Part shown: positions 12,100-22,474 of the stretch, one piece after another | How positions within the stretch are numbered: position 1 is the first letter of the stretch | Layout: every line of letters starts with the position of its first letter | NCBI GenBank assembly: GCA_026214975.1 | Contig: CM047805.1 | Coordinates: 186,311,333-186,375,332 of the forward strand | Source: Gentiana macrophylla | Taxonomy: Eukaryota > Streptophyta > Magnoliopsida > Gentianales > Gentianaceae | Direction: 5' to 3' | DNA length: 64,000 nucleotides | Made by a program: the position numbers and the translations under genes | Notes under the pieces: model-generated | Told to the model about the DNA's origin: nothing | Database searches by the model: none | What the model saw: the letters and a program-made list of their open reading frames with translations, nothing else

Positions 12100-12905
12100 G
12101 ATAAAACTAAATTGAGTCTATGGCCCAGGCCAATCTCAAATCCCTAGAACGTGTAATTGCTGTAGAAAGAAAAACATGTACAGGGGGCGAATACAGTCAG
12201 GGGAGTGTGTAACTCTATTGCGCCATAACCATATCCCATAAATTATCTCGCGGAAGAGATAAGGCCAACGTTTACCCAACTCTTGATTACACGGAGCTTG
12301 CTGGATGTTTTCCAGAACCCAATCTTGAATTTCCGAATTAGAGAATAAGGTCTCCCAAAAGTTAGGATGGAGAACTTGCTTCCAATACTACGAGGCCAGC
12401 TGCAGTCGCGCAGAGCATGTAAAGCCGGATTCCGTGTGCATATAACATATTTGACAAACGGAAGAGCTCGATATATGGCGAAGTGCGAGGAGACTATTGA
12501 CGGGTAAGCAGTCATGACAGATTTGCCACAAGTTTATATCTCATCGGTCCTTTAAGGCTCCAAATGCGGCTCCAAATGGTTACTATGAAGGGCATTCGAT
12601 TCTCAAGTCTGGTACAGATAAGCACTGTGCACGGCATACTTACCATCGCCAGAAGGAGCCCACTTGACGGTATCATTTTCCTCCGTAAACCTTGCCTCAA
12701 AATTTTTGGCCGCACAACAGATATTTCGTCATAGAACAGAGCAACCCGTCTTCGGATCGACAAAAGGGTTCCCGTACTTATCAACTAGCAAAGGGACCCA
12801 AGGAGAGGTATCATCAACGAGAATGTGCCAGACAAGCTTACCCAAGAAAGCGAAATTGATCTCCTCCCGACAGACGTTTGAGACCTAAACCCCCACTTTC
12901 CTTTG
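12100..12905 (-). pseudogene. L1-type LINE relic (RT 3' part and zf-RVT)
   Basis: On the minus strand, starting near 12900, the frame reads GGLGLKRLSG..QFRFLG then, after shifts, SLGPF and a 'dKYGNPFVDPKTG'-like stretch. This is the region after the reverse transcriptase fingers in plant L1 ORF2 (usual form GGLGIR.L...N.ALLGK..W.L). Farther on, near 12510-12400, come CHDCLPVNSLLALRHI and a CxxC/H-C zinc-binding block, which is the zf-RVT domain. There are many stops and shifts and no RNase H, so this is an old dead copy. The minus-strand ORFs at 12243-12515 and 12512-12784 are off-frame readings of it. Confidence 0.7.
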
Positions 12906-13799
12906 GTTTGCATATGTTCTGCCAGGAAATGGAATGCCAATGTTTCCGGCCATCGAGTTCATCCCAGAAAATTGTCGACAAAAACTTTTCTTAACAATCA
13001 AAATAGAAACAAAAAATATTTCAAAAAAAAAAAATAAAACAATCAAAATAGAAATAAAATTATTTGCAGGAAAGCAAAAGTCCCCCAAATAAAAAATAAA
13101 AAATAAAAACAAACCTTTATTCTCGACAAATACGCTATTGCCTTTCACAATCCCTAAATTATCTTCTCACCCAAATCGCTGCCGGTCTCCAAGCGCTCCA
13201 CAGGCCAAGTGGCCGGTTCTATTTCAGTATGCGTCTCCTTCTAATTGCCTCTCCATTCATTTCTTCTGTCTTCTCATGATATCCGAATAGAAACGAGCTA
13301 TGTGAAATCCTCCGTTCATTATAAAATGCAGGTTCTTTTGGAATTTCTTAGGTTTTTAGTTACACATGACGTCTGGTCAATTATTTATGGTAAGTTTTGG
13401 TTGTCATCATTATTTATTATGTGAATTATCGTATGGATAGTTATGTTTTCTGGTAAGTTTTTTCCTTTGTTCCTTGCGTTTTGCTAAAAAGAAATAAACA
13501 TCGGTGCAAGTATTGGATGACCAAGTGAGCAGTTTGAAGGAAATACATTGATGGAATTTTTTTGGGCTAATTATTTAAAAGGACTGATTTTCAACTTATT
13601 AGGGGTAATAGACACTCAAAATCTTATTTAGTTATAAGGACATTCTAATTTTAAAAGAAACTTATTTAGTTATAAGGACATTCTAATTTTAAGTGGATAA
13701 AGAGGAAGAAGGAAAAAAAAGGAAGAAAGGGAAAAAAAGAAGCTCTCAAAGGAAAAAAAAAAAAAACCACACGTTCAAAGCAGTTTTTTTTTTTTTTTT

Positions 13800-14735
13800 T
13801 TTTAAATTCACCATACGCCTAAACGTCGTATATTTTGATCTAAAACTCTGATCATCATAATTTTTTCACTAAAATTCATATTTTTTTAATTTCTTTATTC
13901 TAAAATCAAATTTTATATTTTTCCGAATACATTTCAAAATCAATTTTTTTCTTCATAAAAATCGACGTGGCGTATTGATCACCGCATACATTGACAACCG
14001 ACATCCATTAACCACCCCGATGCAATGATGATTGCCGCGATTCATTGAATACCATGATGTATTGACCGCCGCGATCCATTGACAACTTTGATCGATGGCA
14101 TCTCATTGTATAAGTCATCAATGTCGGTCGTCCGATATCAATCGCCATCGCATCGACATCAATGCCATCAGCGTCGACATCAATGCCATCGCATAATCAA
14201 TGATGTCACTGCATAAGAAAAAAAAAAAAAAGGAAAAAAGGAACGACAGCAGGTTTTTATTTTATTTTTATTTTTAAATTCATCATATTTATAAACGCTC
14301 ATATATTTTGATCTAAAACTCGGATCATCATAATTTTTCACTAAAATTCATATTTTTCGCCTTCTTTATTCTAAAATCAAATTTGATATTTTTCCGAATA
14401 AATTTCATAAATCAATTTTTTTCTTCATAAAAATCTACGTGGCGTATTCATCACCATCATACATTGACCATCTACCCCGATGTATTGACCATCGATCCAT
14501 TAACTTTCCCCGATGCAATGACCGCGCGATTCATTGAATACAATGATGTATTGACCACCGCGATCCATTGACAACCTTGATCGGTGACATCTCATTGTAT
14601 AAGTCATCAATGTCATTCGCATCGTGACATCAATGTCATCGCTGATCGACATCAATGTCACCGCGCATCGTACATCAATGTCCATCGCGATAAGTCATCA
14701 ATGTCATCGCATAATCAAAGCAATGTCATCGCGAT
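13800..14735 (+). repeat. Large tandem duplication of a 'CATCAATGTC' minisatellite block
   Basis: Two copies of an approximately 450-base block occur at about 13802-14220 and 14274-14735. Each starts with the same AT-rich lead (tatattttgatctaaaactc ... cataaaaatc), passes through a 'cattgaccaccgcgatccattgac' section, and ends in short repeats of the form ATCAATGTCATCGCATAAG of about 20 bases. The copies differ by many substitutions. Overlapping ORFs on both strands (14500-14685, 14584-14847) are by-products of the repeat. Confidence 0.7.
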
Positions 14736-14849
14736 AAGCCCGCACCACCAAGATGATCATATAGGGCACTCTTGTCAATCTCTTGATGATGGTAACTCTT
14801 GCACACATAGTAAAACACACTTTACACTAATAGGCCACCCAGATTAACT

Positions 14850-15390
14850 ATCACCAAAGAACTCCAACCAAAAATCCACCAACCATAATTGTTGTAAGCA
14901 CACCATGATTATCCCCACCATTAACCACAATCGATGAGAATATAGTGTGATCACCCACAAATAGCCATATACACAAAAACAAGGTCGAAAGCTATCATGG
15001 TCCCGCCTTTTAACAATTGATAGCTCTTTTTCATAGTTGCAAGCTCAAAAACCGGCTCCAATATAAAACCACGCTAGCCAAATGCCATAAAGCACTTATA
15101 TCAACTCGCAACCCAAGAAACAGGACAAAGACAACCATAAGAGAAAAGAAAAACAACCCCAAACTATGAGTATCCACATCTATTATAAGCGACACTTAAA
15201 CCCAAAAAGACTTAATTGTAAGCCACCATGGTGAGTGAAACCCATAAGAAGGTAATAAAAGCCTCCTGTGATCGTGACTTGTGCCGCGAAAGCAAAAAGG
15301 GACTATATCATCTATTATAAGCACCCAAATACACTCATTCAACTAATTAGTAAAACACAATCTATGAATGCTCAATGTTTCTCCTGACGT
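14850..15390. other. Non-coding spacer between minisatellite arrays
   Basis: AT-rich sequence with no ORF of note and no repeat structure that I can see. It lies inside the putative TIR element. Confidence 0.4.
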
Positions 15391-15394
15391 GTTA

Positions 15395-15595
15395 TTGTGT
15401 CACCGCTTGAGACATCAATATCAATGCCACGTATAAGTCGCCAATGTCACTGCGATAAGTTGTCAATGTCCTCGCATCGACATCAATGTCACCGCATAAG
15501 TCATCAATGTCCTGCAGATCGACATCAATGTCACTGCGTAAGTCAACAATGTCCCCTGCATCGATCATCAATGTCACTCCATCAAGTAGCATGTA
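15395..15595 (+). repeat. Second array of the CATCAATGTC minisatellite
   Basis: About ten units of the same ~20-base motif (cgacatcaatgtcaccgcat, with variants) are found here, 650 bases from the first array. The intervening sequence contains no repeats. The repeats give overlapping open frames on both strands with Asp-rich or Ser/His-rich translations that I do not regard as genes. Confidence 0.7.
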
Positions 15596-16309
15596 AATCG
15601 TAAAAATATTTCTTAATTCGGTAGTTCTTGAGCTTACACTTGTTTGTCAAAATGCATATAAACACAGGGAGACCGTAAGTAAATGAGGATCATCTTTTTT
15701 CTTTTAAAATACATACATATATATACACATATAAACAAGAATCAGTACACAAGACTCGATGTACATCAAACATATCAAATTTCCAAAGAAAGAATCAAAT
15801 CAAGTACTCGGTATCACTTAAAACCGCACTCATATAATTGTTCTATACTCAAATCAACTACTTCAAATCATTAATATCATCAAATTTTGACAAAATTCAT
15901 TCACATTCATCATTTACTGTAATGCTTTTCTTTTTTGAAATATACAAAAGGTTTCTTTCTAATTAGTTATCATCACTCCAAACGTCATCTCCATCATTCC
16001 ATGTTTTGCTTCATTTGTATCATCAAAAAGGTCTTAATTCGTGTTCTTTATGGGCATAAGTATATTTTCCATTGTAAGTTTAATTGATATAATAGTTAAA
16101 ATAAGAAGAAGAAAAACTCCAATTAAATCAAAGAAGAAAACCATGATTAAAGTAAAAAAAAAAATACATATCATCACCGAATATTAAAGTAGAAGGAAGA
16201 TGAGCACGGAGCAAAACCGCAAATTTCCGGAAGATTTTCTTTCAAGCATGGCGATGTCATCACTTGACAAAGTGTATATATATTCTTTGGTAAATTGGCA
16301 AGAATAAAT

Positions 16310-16626
16310 ATCGTGCCAACAGACAAGTGTTCTACCCAGTGAAAACCCCTGTCAACCCCTCTCTCCTCCTCCTCCTCCTCCGTCACCTCCTCCACCATCT
16401 CCTTGCCCACCACCACCTTCACCTCCACCACCACCGCCTCCGTCACCACCGGCTTGTCCTCCACCTCCTTCTCTCTCCTCCTCCGTCTAGCCGTGATTGT
16501 CCACCATCACCTTCGGTCCCGTTACCCTCTCTGCCGCCGATAGATTCCGATTTGTATCCCATCCAAGCTCCGCCGGTGGTTGCGGAAGTGGTTGCAGAGA
16601 CGACGATAGAACAAATTGGAAATTGA
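16310..16626 (+). pseudogene. Proline-rich (extensin-like) coding fragment
   Basis: One plus-strand frame from about 16321 reads VLPSENPCQPLSPPPPPP then SPPPPSPCPPPPSPPPP, a Ser-Pro(n) repeat typical of hydroxyproline-rich cell-wall proteins, to a TAG near 16488. A neighbouring frame then continues PPPSSRDCPPSPSVPLPSLPP to a stop at 16624-16626. The join implies a frameshift in the TCC/CCT repeat. Upstream, the frame is closed at a TAA near 16300. Cysteines within the proline tract (CQP, PCP, ACP) are unusual for classic extensins. It sits inside the inverted-repeat-bounded segment, so capture by a transposon is plausible. No intact gene can be built. Confidence 0.45.
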
Positions 16627-17267
16627 AGCAGCTTGATATCTCAATGCCTTTGGAAATATAGGAAAACAAAAAAAAAAAAATTAGAACGTCCTTATAACCG
16701 AATAAGTTTTTTGAGTGTCCTAAATGATCATTAAGTCTCTAACGACGGTCTTATAACTAATATCCACAATTTTTTTTTAGAGATAGGGGTCTATTTTAAA
16801 AGGTTGAATTCTTATTGGTTTTGTCACACCAACTAGGATTTACACCTAGACCAACATAAAATTTGTGTAAACCCATTGTGAGCTTTAATTTTAAACTATT
16901 TTATGAGAAACTTCTTTGTGTGGTGAGGGTTTTTAGTATAAAGTGATCGATGAGTTGAGTTCTGCTCAACCCCCAGTCACTTCGATGCATGTGGAGATAC
17001 TAGGGAAGAACCTCCCTATTTTATGTGTATGTATCATTTTAAACTATATTATGTGTGTGCATCATTTTGTTTAAAAAAAATGTAAGGGGCTTAAAATAAA
17101 ATAACAAACAAACAGTTTAAGGGGGTAATGTGCAACTTTTCTAATAATAATAAAAAAAAAAACGATATCAAGTCTTTTCTTCTTTCCAAGTCCTTCCATC
17201 TAAACAGGGGTTTAGTACCGCCGCCGCCTCTCTTCTCGGTGCTGCCATTTCTCGTAAAATCGCCGGA

Positions 17268-17591
17268 ATGAAAGATGTAAGCTCTTTATCTGAAATTAGT
17301 CGCCTCTCGCTTTTCTATTCTTATTGTAGTCTTTGAATTTCGACAAACCTCTGTTGTCACTAATGAATGAAATTCAGGAAGTTGATTTTTTTTACGAATT
17401 AATTTACTTGAATGCTGCTGTACAATAAAGTATTTTTGATTTTATCTTTTTTTATTGGCCGAAATTCGCAGAAAGCACTTGCAGGCCTGCGACGAATAAA
17501 CTTGGAAGGTCTCCGTTGGAGAGTGTTTGATGCCAAAGGCCAGGTAGGAGTGTTTTTACAAAAACTGGGGATTTTCTGTTTTAGGATTTTC

Positions 17592-17642
<51 letters not shown>

Positions 17643-19658
17643 GCACAGTGGCTTTGATGCCAACAAATTTTACTTGATTAAATAAGGGCAACCTCATTAT
17701 AAACATACCAAATTATCAATGTTAGATTTGAAGCTGTTGATCTATTGACTGGTGCTACATTAACGGCTAGGGTTGATTGTTGTGATTTTGCTAAAATGCT
17801 GTTTTTTATTGTCCGAACTTATTAATCTCTCAATTAAAAGTTATTTTTTATAATATAGATTCTTGGGAGATTGGCATCTCAAATATCTACTGTGATTCAA
17901 GGAAAAGATAAGCCAACTTACACACCGAACCGCGACGATGGAGACATGTGTGTTGTGCTTAATGCAAAGGATGTGTGTGTTACTGGGAGAAAACTTACTG
18001 ATAAATTCTACAGGTGGCATACAGGGTATGTAGCTTTATTTATTCTTGTTTTATCATCGATGCTTCATTTTGTGCAGTTATTATACCTATTTATTACTTT
18101 GATTGATTTTGTTGGTACTTTTAGCTGGTGTCTGAATGGGGGATGGGGATGGAGAATGTGGTAGTGATTGCTTTTTGAGAAATGCCAAAGGGGTGTTTTT
18201 GAATTTAAAGCTTTGTTCTCCAATTTTGACAGCATTCTTTCTACTTCCATTTTCACAGTTGAATGTTTTTGCTCGTAGATACATAGGCCACCTCAAGGAA
18301 AGGAGTTTGAAGGATCAGATGGCCAAGGATCCTACTGAAGTTATCCGCAAAGCTGTCCTAAGGATGCTTCCTAGGAACAAATTGCGCGATGTAAGTATTT
18401 TATGAGATGTGGTGTTTCCTCCTTTCTTGTCGTTTAGGAATGTTAAGCATGTTTCAATCATATTTGGGACATCGGACTAATCCAAGAGTTTGGAAACACA
18501 TGCTTAACTATAATCTTAGCATTTCATCTTGAATCGTCTTGGGGAAGTATGGGAGATTTATGGTGGTGGTAAGTGTTTGTTGTGTTTCTCATGTTTTCTA
18601 CTTTGAAGAGATGAGGGAAAAGGTAATCAATACTCTGGAAACACAGGATTCAGATTTGAATAGCTCTTTCTTTGCTCGCTGTGACATTTGTTTTGTATGG
18701 CTGTTCCTAGAGATAGTTTTTGTTTGCATATCTTTTGATGCTGTAGGATGCCATTTTTGTGAAAAGTGAGTTTTTGCTGAAATGGGCTGAGCATTTAGCT
18801 TTTGTTTGCATGAAGCGGTGACAATTGTGCGTGTTAATTACACTTTTATAGTTATCAAAGCTCTACAAAATCAGTTCATTCGTTGCATTGACAAGATTTG
18901 CCACCATTAACTTATAAACCTGTTAATTTCACCTACATACATGGAACATATTTCTGTTTATACCAAATCAATTTCCCCTTATCATTTGACTGATAATAGT
19001 GTAATTTTGTGACCCTGATATATGATATGCTAATTGTTGAACTTGCTTGGGGGAAAAAAGATAATTGTTGATGTGTATGTCGTTTCACGCTACAAAAATT
19101 CTTAATAAACAACATTTTTGTTTCCACTTTTGCCCTTTAAATATATCTGTTTTCTGCCTTCATTGATTCTGATCGAATTTGAAGCAGAATGTCGGAAGTT
19201 TTCATGACCTAATTTTTGTCAGAAAGTTTGACCGGTATTGTGTATAGAAAACACTTAACATTTGACTTGAATTGGGTCAGAATAATCATCATATTCTGAC
19301 TCGAATTGAGTCAGAATAGTCTGTTGTGTGAAAAGATGATCCCTTGTTGATTTTAGAAGGCATATGATACTCTTAACACACTACACTATGCAATTCAATC
19401 AAGTTGGAATATCAATTTTTGCTTGTAATTGTTTAGGATAGAGATAGAAAGCTGAGGATCTTTGCTGGAGATGAGCATCCCTTTCATGATAGGCCTCTAG
19501 AAGACTACATCATGCCTCCTAGACAAGTACGAGAAATGCGCCCCCGTATAAGACGGGCAATGATACGAGCTCAAACTAAACTCGATCAGCAAAAGGAGGG
19601 TACCAATAACACAAGGAAAGGCAAGAAGAAAGAAGCTGTCGAGGCTGATTGCGCATGA
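17268..19658 (+). CDS. RPL13: Ribosomal protein uL13 family (mitochondrial-type L13), 5 exons
   Basis: uL13 is a core protein of the large ribosomal subunit. Exons: 17268-17276, 17472-17543, 17859-18025, 18279-18390, 19437-19658, all GT-AG, giving 193 residues with no frame break. The bacterial-type L13 features are W-x-V-x-D-A-x-G-Q-I-L-G-R-L-A-S at about residues 18-33, the DGDMCVVLNAKDVCVTGRK core, KFYRWHTGYIGHLKE, and MLPRNKLRDDRDRKLRIFAGDEHPF. A basic Arg/Lys-rich tail after the domain (MRPRIRRAMIRAQ..., KGKKKE) is typical of the plant organellar-type copy usually placed in mitochondria. The start is the ATG at 17268, three codons before the first intron. In-frame sequence upstream (STAAASLLGAAISRKIAG) resembles a targeting presequence but has no ATG that I can see, so the N terminus is the least certain part. 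Confidence 0.88.
17590..17641 (+). repeat. Poly-T tract of about 50 bases in uL13 intron 2
   Basis: An uninterrupted T run starts shortly after the donor of intron 2. It may mark the tail of an old minus-strand retroposon, but no flanking duplication was found. Confidence 0.85.
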
Positions 19659-20550
19659 AAATGTTATTATTATGGCATGATACTGAAACCTCGATTATGG
19701 TTTTGCTTCTCCCTGAAAATGTTATTGTGCCTGCAAATTTATTAAAATTTGAGAGGACATAAACATGTCAATTTTTTAATTTCCGGTTTTTCTTCATCCT
19801 AATTTGCTGGACCATTTAGTAGCTTAGCTATTAGCAGGCATAATTTGAATATCTTCCACCACACACTACTTTATTCTTATTAAATCTCATTTCGCCATTT
19901 CTCTGCTGATCTTTCACTAAGCCAACCTGGCCTGGTGGTTCAACCGCAAACCCAATGACCCGGTCATGGAACCGGGCTGCCATGAAGCTCTTTTTTTCTT
20001 CTTTAATAACAATCTGTGTACCCTTTTTTCTTCTTCTTCTTCTTCTTCTGCTTACATAATAGCCTAAGTTATGCCTAGTAGCTCTTTCTTGCGGATGTGT
20101 TGCACATGAAGAAAAGGCAATACTGTTTCAGTTAATTTATGAGTTAGTTGGCAGCATCCGTTCTCTTGTGTTGTGTTTTTGCACTCCTATATATAGTGCT
20201 TCAGTTCTGCGGTCATTACACCTTGTTGTATGACTGCGAACTGTGTTGGACAATGAGGGTTTGCTCCCCGGGTCTTTGGACGATGAGGGTTTGCTCCCCA
20301 GGTCTTTCTTTTCTAAAGCAATTTTTTTTTGATATTATGTCTGCATTTACGTGTGTTTTTGGGCTTACTCTAAAAGTCCACATGCCAAATATTTTATATC
20401 AAGATAAGAACCGACGTAGGAATAATTTTCAACTTATGAACACTATACTAGTTAGTAGCAACAACAAATTTTCCAAACAGATGGCTTAGGCCGGTGTCTG
20501 TAGAACAAGTAACGAGTCATAGTAAGACTCATTATCATGATCAAAGACTC
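19659..20550. other. Intergenic after uL13; no gene recognised
   Basis: The first ~150 bases are probably the uL13 3' UTR. A tRNA-like stretch near 19922-19985 (GGCCTGGTGGTTCAACCGC ... GGAACCGGG) resembles a polymerase III A-box/B-box pair but is too imperfect to call. CTT repeats lie near 20028-20048. The 113-residue ORF at 20148-20489 has no recognised domain and includes a short duplicated 'gaygagggtttgctcccc' stretch. Confidence 0.4.
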
Positions 20551-20575
20551 TCATAGTCAACATAATGCCTTTGCT

Positions 20576-20670
20576 CTTTCCGGTGTTGTTCTGGCGTTCG
20601 TCCGGATGTAACGTTTTGTTTGTTTTAATAAAATCTTTTCGTTTCGAAGAAAAACAAAAAAAAAAAAAAA
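20576..20670 (+). mobile_element. 5'-truncated LINE 3' end with poly-A and target duplication
   Basis: A 95-base insert ends in a poly-A tract and is flanked by the perfect 17-base direct repeat aacataatgcctttgct (20559-20575 and 20671-20687). The body ends ttttgtttgttttaataaaa, very like the 3' end of the element at 56039-57129. This is the signature of target-primed reverse transcription by an L1-type LINE with extreme 5' truncation. Non-coding. Confidence 0.85.
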
Positions 20671-20871
20671 AACATAATGCCTTTGCTAATCTTCTTTAAA
20701 AAAAAGAAAGAAAAGGAGTTGGCTTTTGTGGGACAAAAAAAAGTCACATAGGAGGACCAAGTGGTACTGTGGTAGGTGGAATATGAATATCGTTTTACTT
20801 TAAAACTTAAGCATCTTAATTACAAGGGTATATATCTTTACTCCCAATACCTCTCTTTTTTTGCCTCCTTT

Positions 20872-20872
20872 T

Positions 20873-20909
<37 letters not shown>
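20872..20909 (+). repeat. Poly-T tract
   Basis: A run of more than 30 T. Possibly the remnant tail of a minus-strand retroposon. No flanking repeat recognised. Confidence 0.8.
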
Positions 20910-20911
<2 letters not shown>

Positions 20912-21039
20912 CCATGATTTTGTTTGGTGTACTTTAAAGTATTCAACACTAAATGAATGGTTCTTGTTCTTCAATTCTTCAATATTCCTTAATACATTAA
21001 TTTAATTAGTTTTATAAGTGAAATTTTAAAATATAACCG

Positions 21040-21179
21040 TTGTAGGAAGGTTTTACCAAGTGACATACATTACACAACCACTCATTTCTAACATCTCACA
21101 CACGATAAAAGTGTATTATATGAAAGAGAGTAAAAATGAGAGACTCTAATATATGCCACTTGGTATAACCTTCCTACAA
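21040..21179. mobile_element. 140-bp MITE
   Basis: Inverted ends: the left reads TTGTAGGAAGGTTTTACCAA and the right, reversed, TTGTAGGAAGGTTATACCAA, with the match continuing to about 28 bases. It is flanked by the direct trinucleotide ccg (21037-21039, 21180-21182), compatible with a 3-bp duplication as made by CACTA or PIF/Harbinger-type transposases. Non-coding. Confidence 0.7.
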
Positions 21180-21189
21180 CCGTTGCACC

Positions 21190-22440
21190 ATAAAATCTCT
21201 CGTTTTATAATTGTTAAACACAATCCTTCAATTTCTCAAAAAAAAAAAAAAAAACAAACAATCATTCAATAAAAATGCAAGATCAACGGTATAGTAAATT
21301 TTTTTACGGTTCTACAGTAAATTTCGACAGTAAAGTTGATTTTTTTATCCTCGGTAAAAAGTAATTAGGTTAGGATTTTTCGGAACAGATGATCAAAACA
21401 CCATCTAAAATAGGCCGGTTGGCCCATTAATTCTGTTTTATTATTATTGTGCACTCACTCACTCGTCCTTTTCAAAATACTCATCCCATTTTTCCTCATA
21501 GTGCATGTGCTTTTAACTTGTATAATTGCCAATACAGCTATGACATCTACCATTAAAAATTACTTAATTATCTTGTTTATTCTTTTTTCAATTATATTGG
21601 GCATATGCTACCAAAAAAACAATGATATTGGTCAATTATTGCGTACCTAACTAGTGGGATTTCAGTCAAAAATTAAATAAATAAATAAATAAATAAAAAA
21701 TAGGACAACATATCAATTACTATATGTTAAAAGAAAAACAAATTAGACGAGATGTTTATCTCATCATACAATTATAAGCGGAGAGATCCCCACCTTTGAT
21801 ACTGATAGTATATTAGTTTCAAACAATTGTCTGAAAATACCTTAAGAAAGAAAAAAAAAAAATGTTTACATGATTTTATTAAGATAATTTCACTGCCCAT
21901 TCAATTATCACTAGTTTTTGGATGGTCATTGAATGCTAAAAAAATTATTGCCATCATTTATTAAAAGTAATATAAATATTCACTTCAGATGAGCATAATA
22001 TATTTCTTTTCATATTTATATTATCATTGATTTAGCTATAAGATCAATTTATACCTTTCAATAAACATAATCAAATGTGGGTCTAGCTATATTAATGTTA
22101 CGAGAGACCTGCACTTGAAACAACATTATACGTATAGGTTTGACCTATCATCTTAAATTTTCATTCCTCTAAACAAAACTTCACCTATGAGAAGAAGTAT
22201 ATAATTAACATTTTATTTCCTCAATATTGATAGAAAGAATAAGGGAATAAGTAATTAGGTGTATGGTTGGATATAGTGACAAGTGTCACAATCTTAGACT
22301 GTGTCTTATCCCTTTGTTTTGTTAGATTTGGTAGTACCTATGTATTCTGGATAAGTCGGTATTTTGCTGAATTAATTGAAGAAAAGATTCTATCTGTAAA
22401 TCATCTTCTTCACCATGAACATCTTGTCTTCATCCTAAAA
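21190..22440. other. AT-rich intergenic; right end probably copia 5' LTR
   Basis: No gene is seen. The last ~180 bases before the primer binding site at 22444 should be the 5' LTR of the copia element that follows. There is no matching 3' LTR in the window, so its left limit (perhaps near 22260) cannot be fixed. Confidence 0.4.
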
Positions 22441-22443
22441 TCA

Positions 22444-22455
22444 AACTTGGTATCG
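22444..22455 (+). other. Copia primer binding site (initiator tRNA-Met type)
   Basis: TTGGTATCGGAGC here differs by one base from the common plant copia primer site TGGTATCAGAGC, which is complementary to the 3' end of initiator tRNA-Met. It lies about 30 bases before the ATG of the gag frame at 22475, the usual place. Confidence 0.75.
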
Positions 22456-22474
22456 GAGCAACCAGACTAGCGTC

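Larger units (their letters stand above)
13600..16730. mobile_element. Probable TIR element carrying a minisatellite and gene fragment
   Basis: Near 13610-13695 the plus strand reads GACACTCAAAATCTTATTT then AGTTATAAGGACATTCTAA. Near 16680-16722 the reverse complement of the same pattern appears (GACACTCAAAAAACTTATT then CGGTTATAAGGACGTTCTAA). These inverted ends of 45 bases or more bracket 3.1 kb that holds the CATCAATGTC repeats and a proline-rich coding fragment, as in Pack-MULE-type elements. I could not identify a target-site duplication and the outer limits are uncertain. No transposase is present. Confidence 0.5.

Noticed and set aside
16174..16669. Minus-strand ORFs (Val/Glu-rich) opposite the proline-rich fragment
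   Set aside because: They are the antisense of CCT/TCC codon repeats.
19922..19985. tRNA-like or SINE-like stretch with A/B-box resemblance
   Set aside because: B box is imperfect, no cloverleaf closes, and no flanking duplication was found.
20148..20489. 113-residue plus-strand ORF after the uL13 gene
   Set aside because: No recognised motif, contains a small duplicated segment, and lies in AT-rich intergenic DNA.
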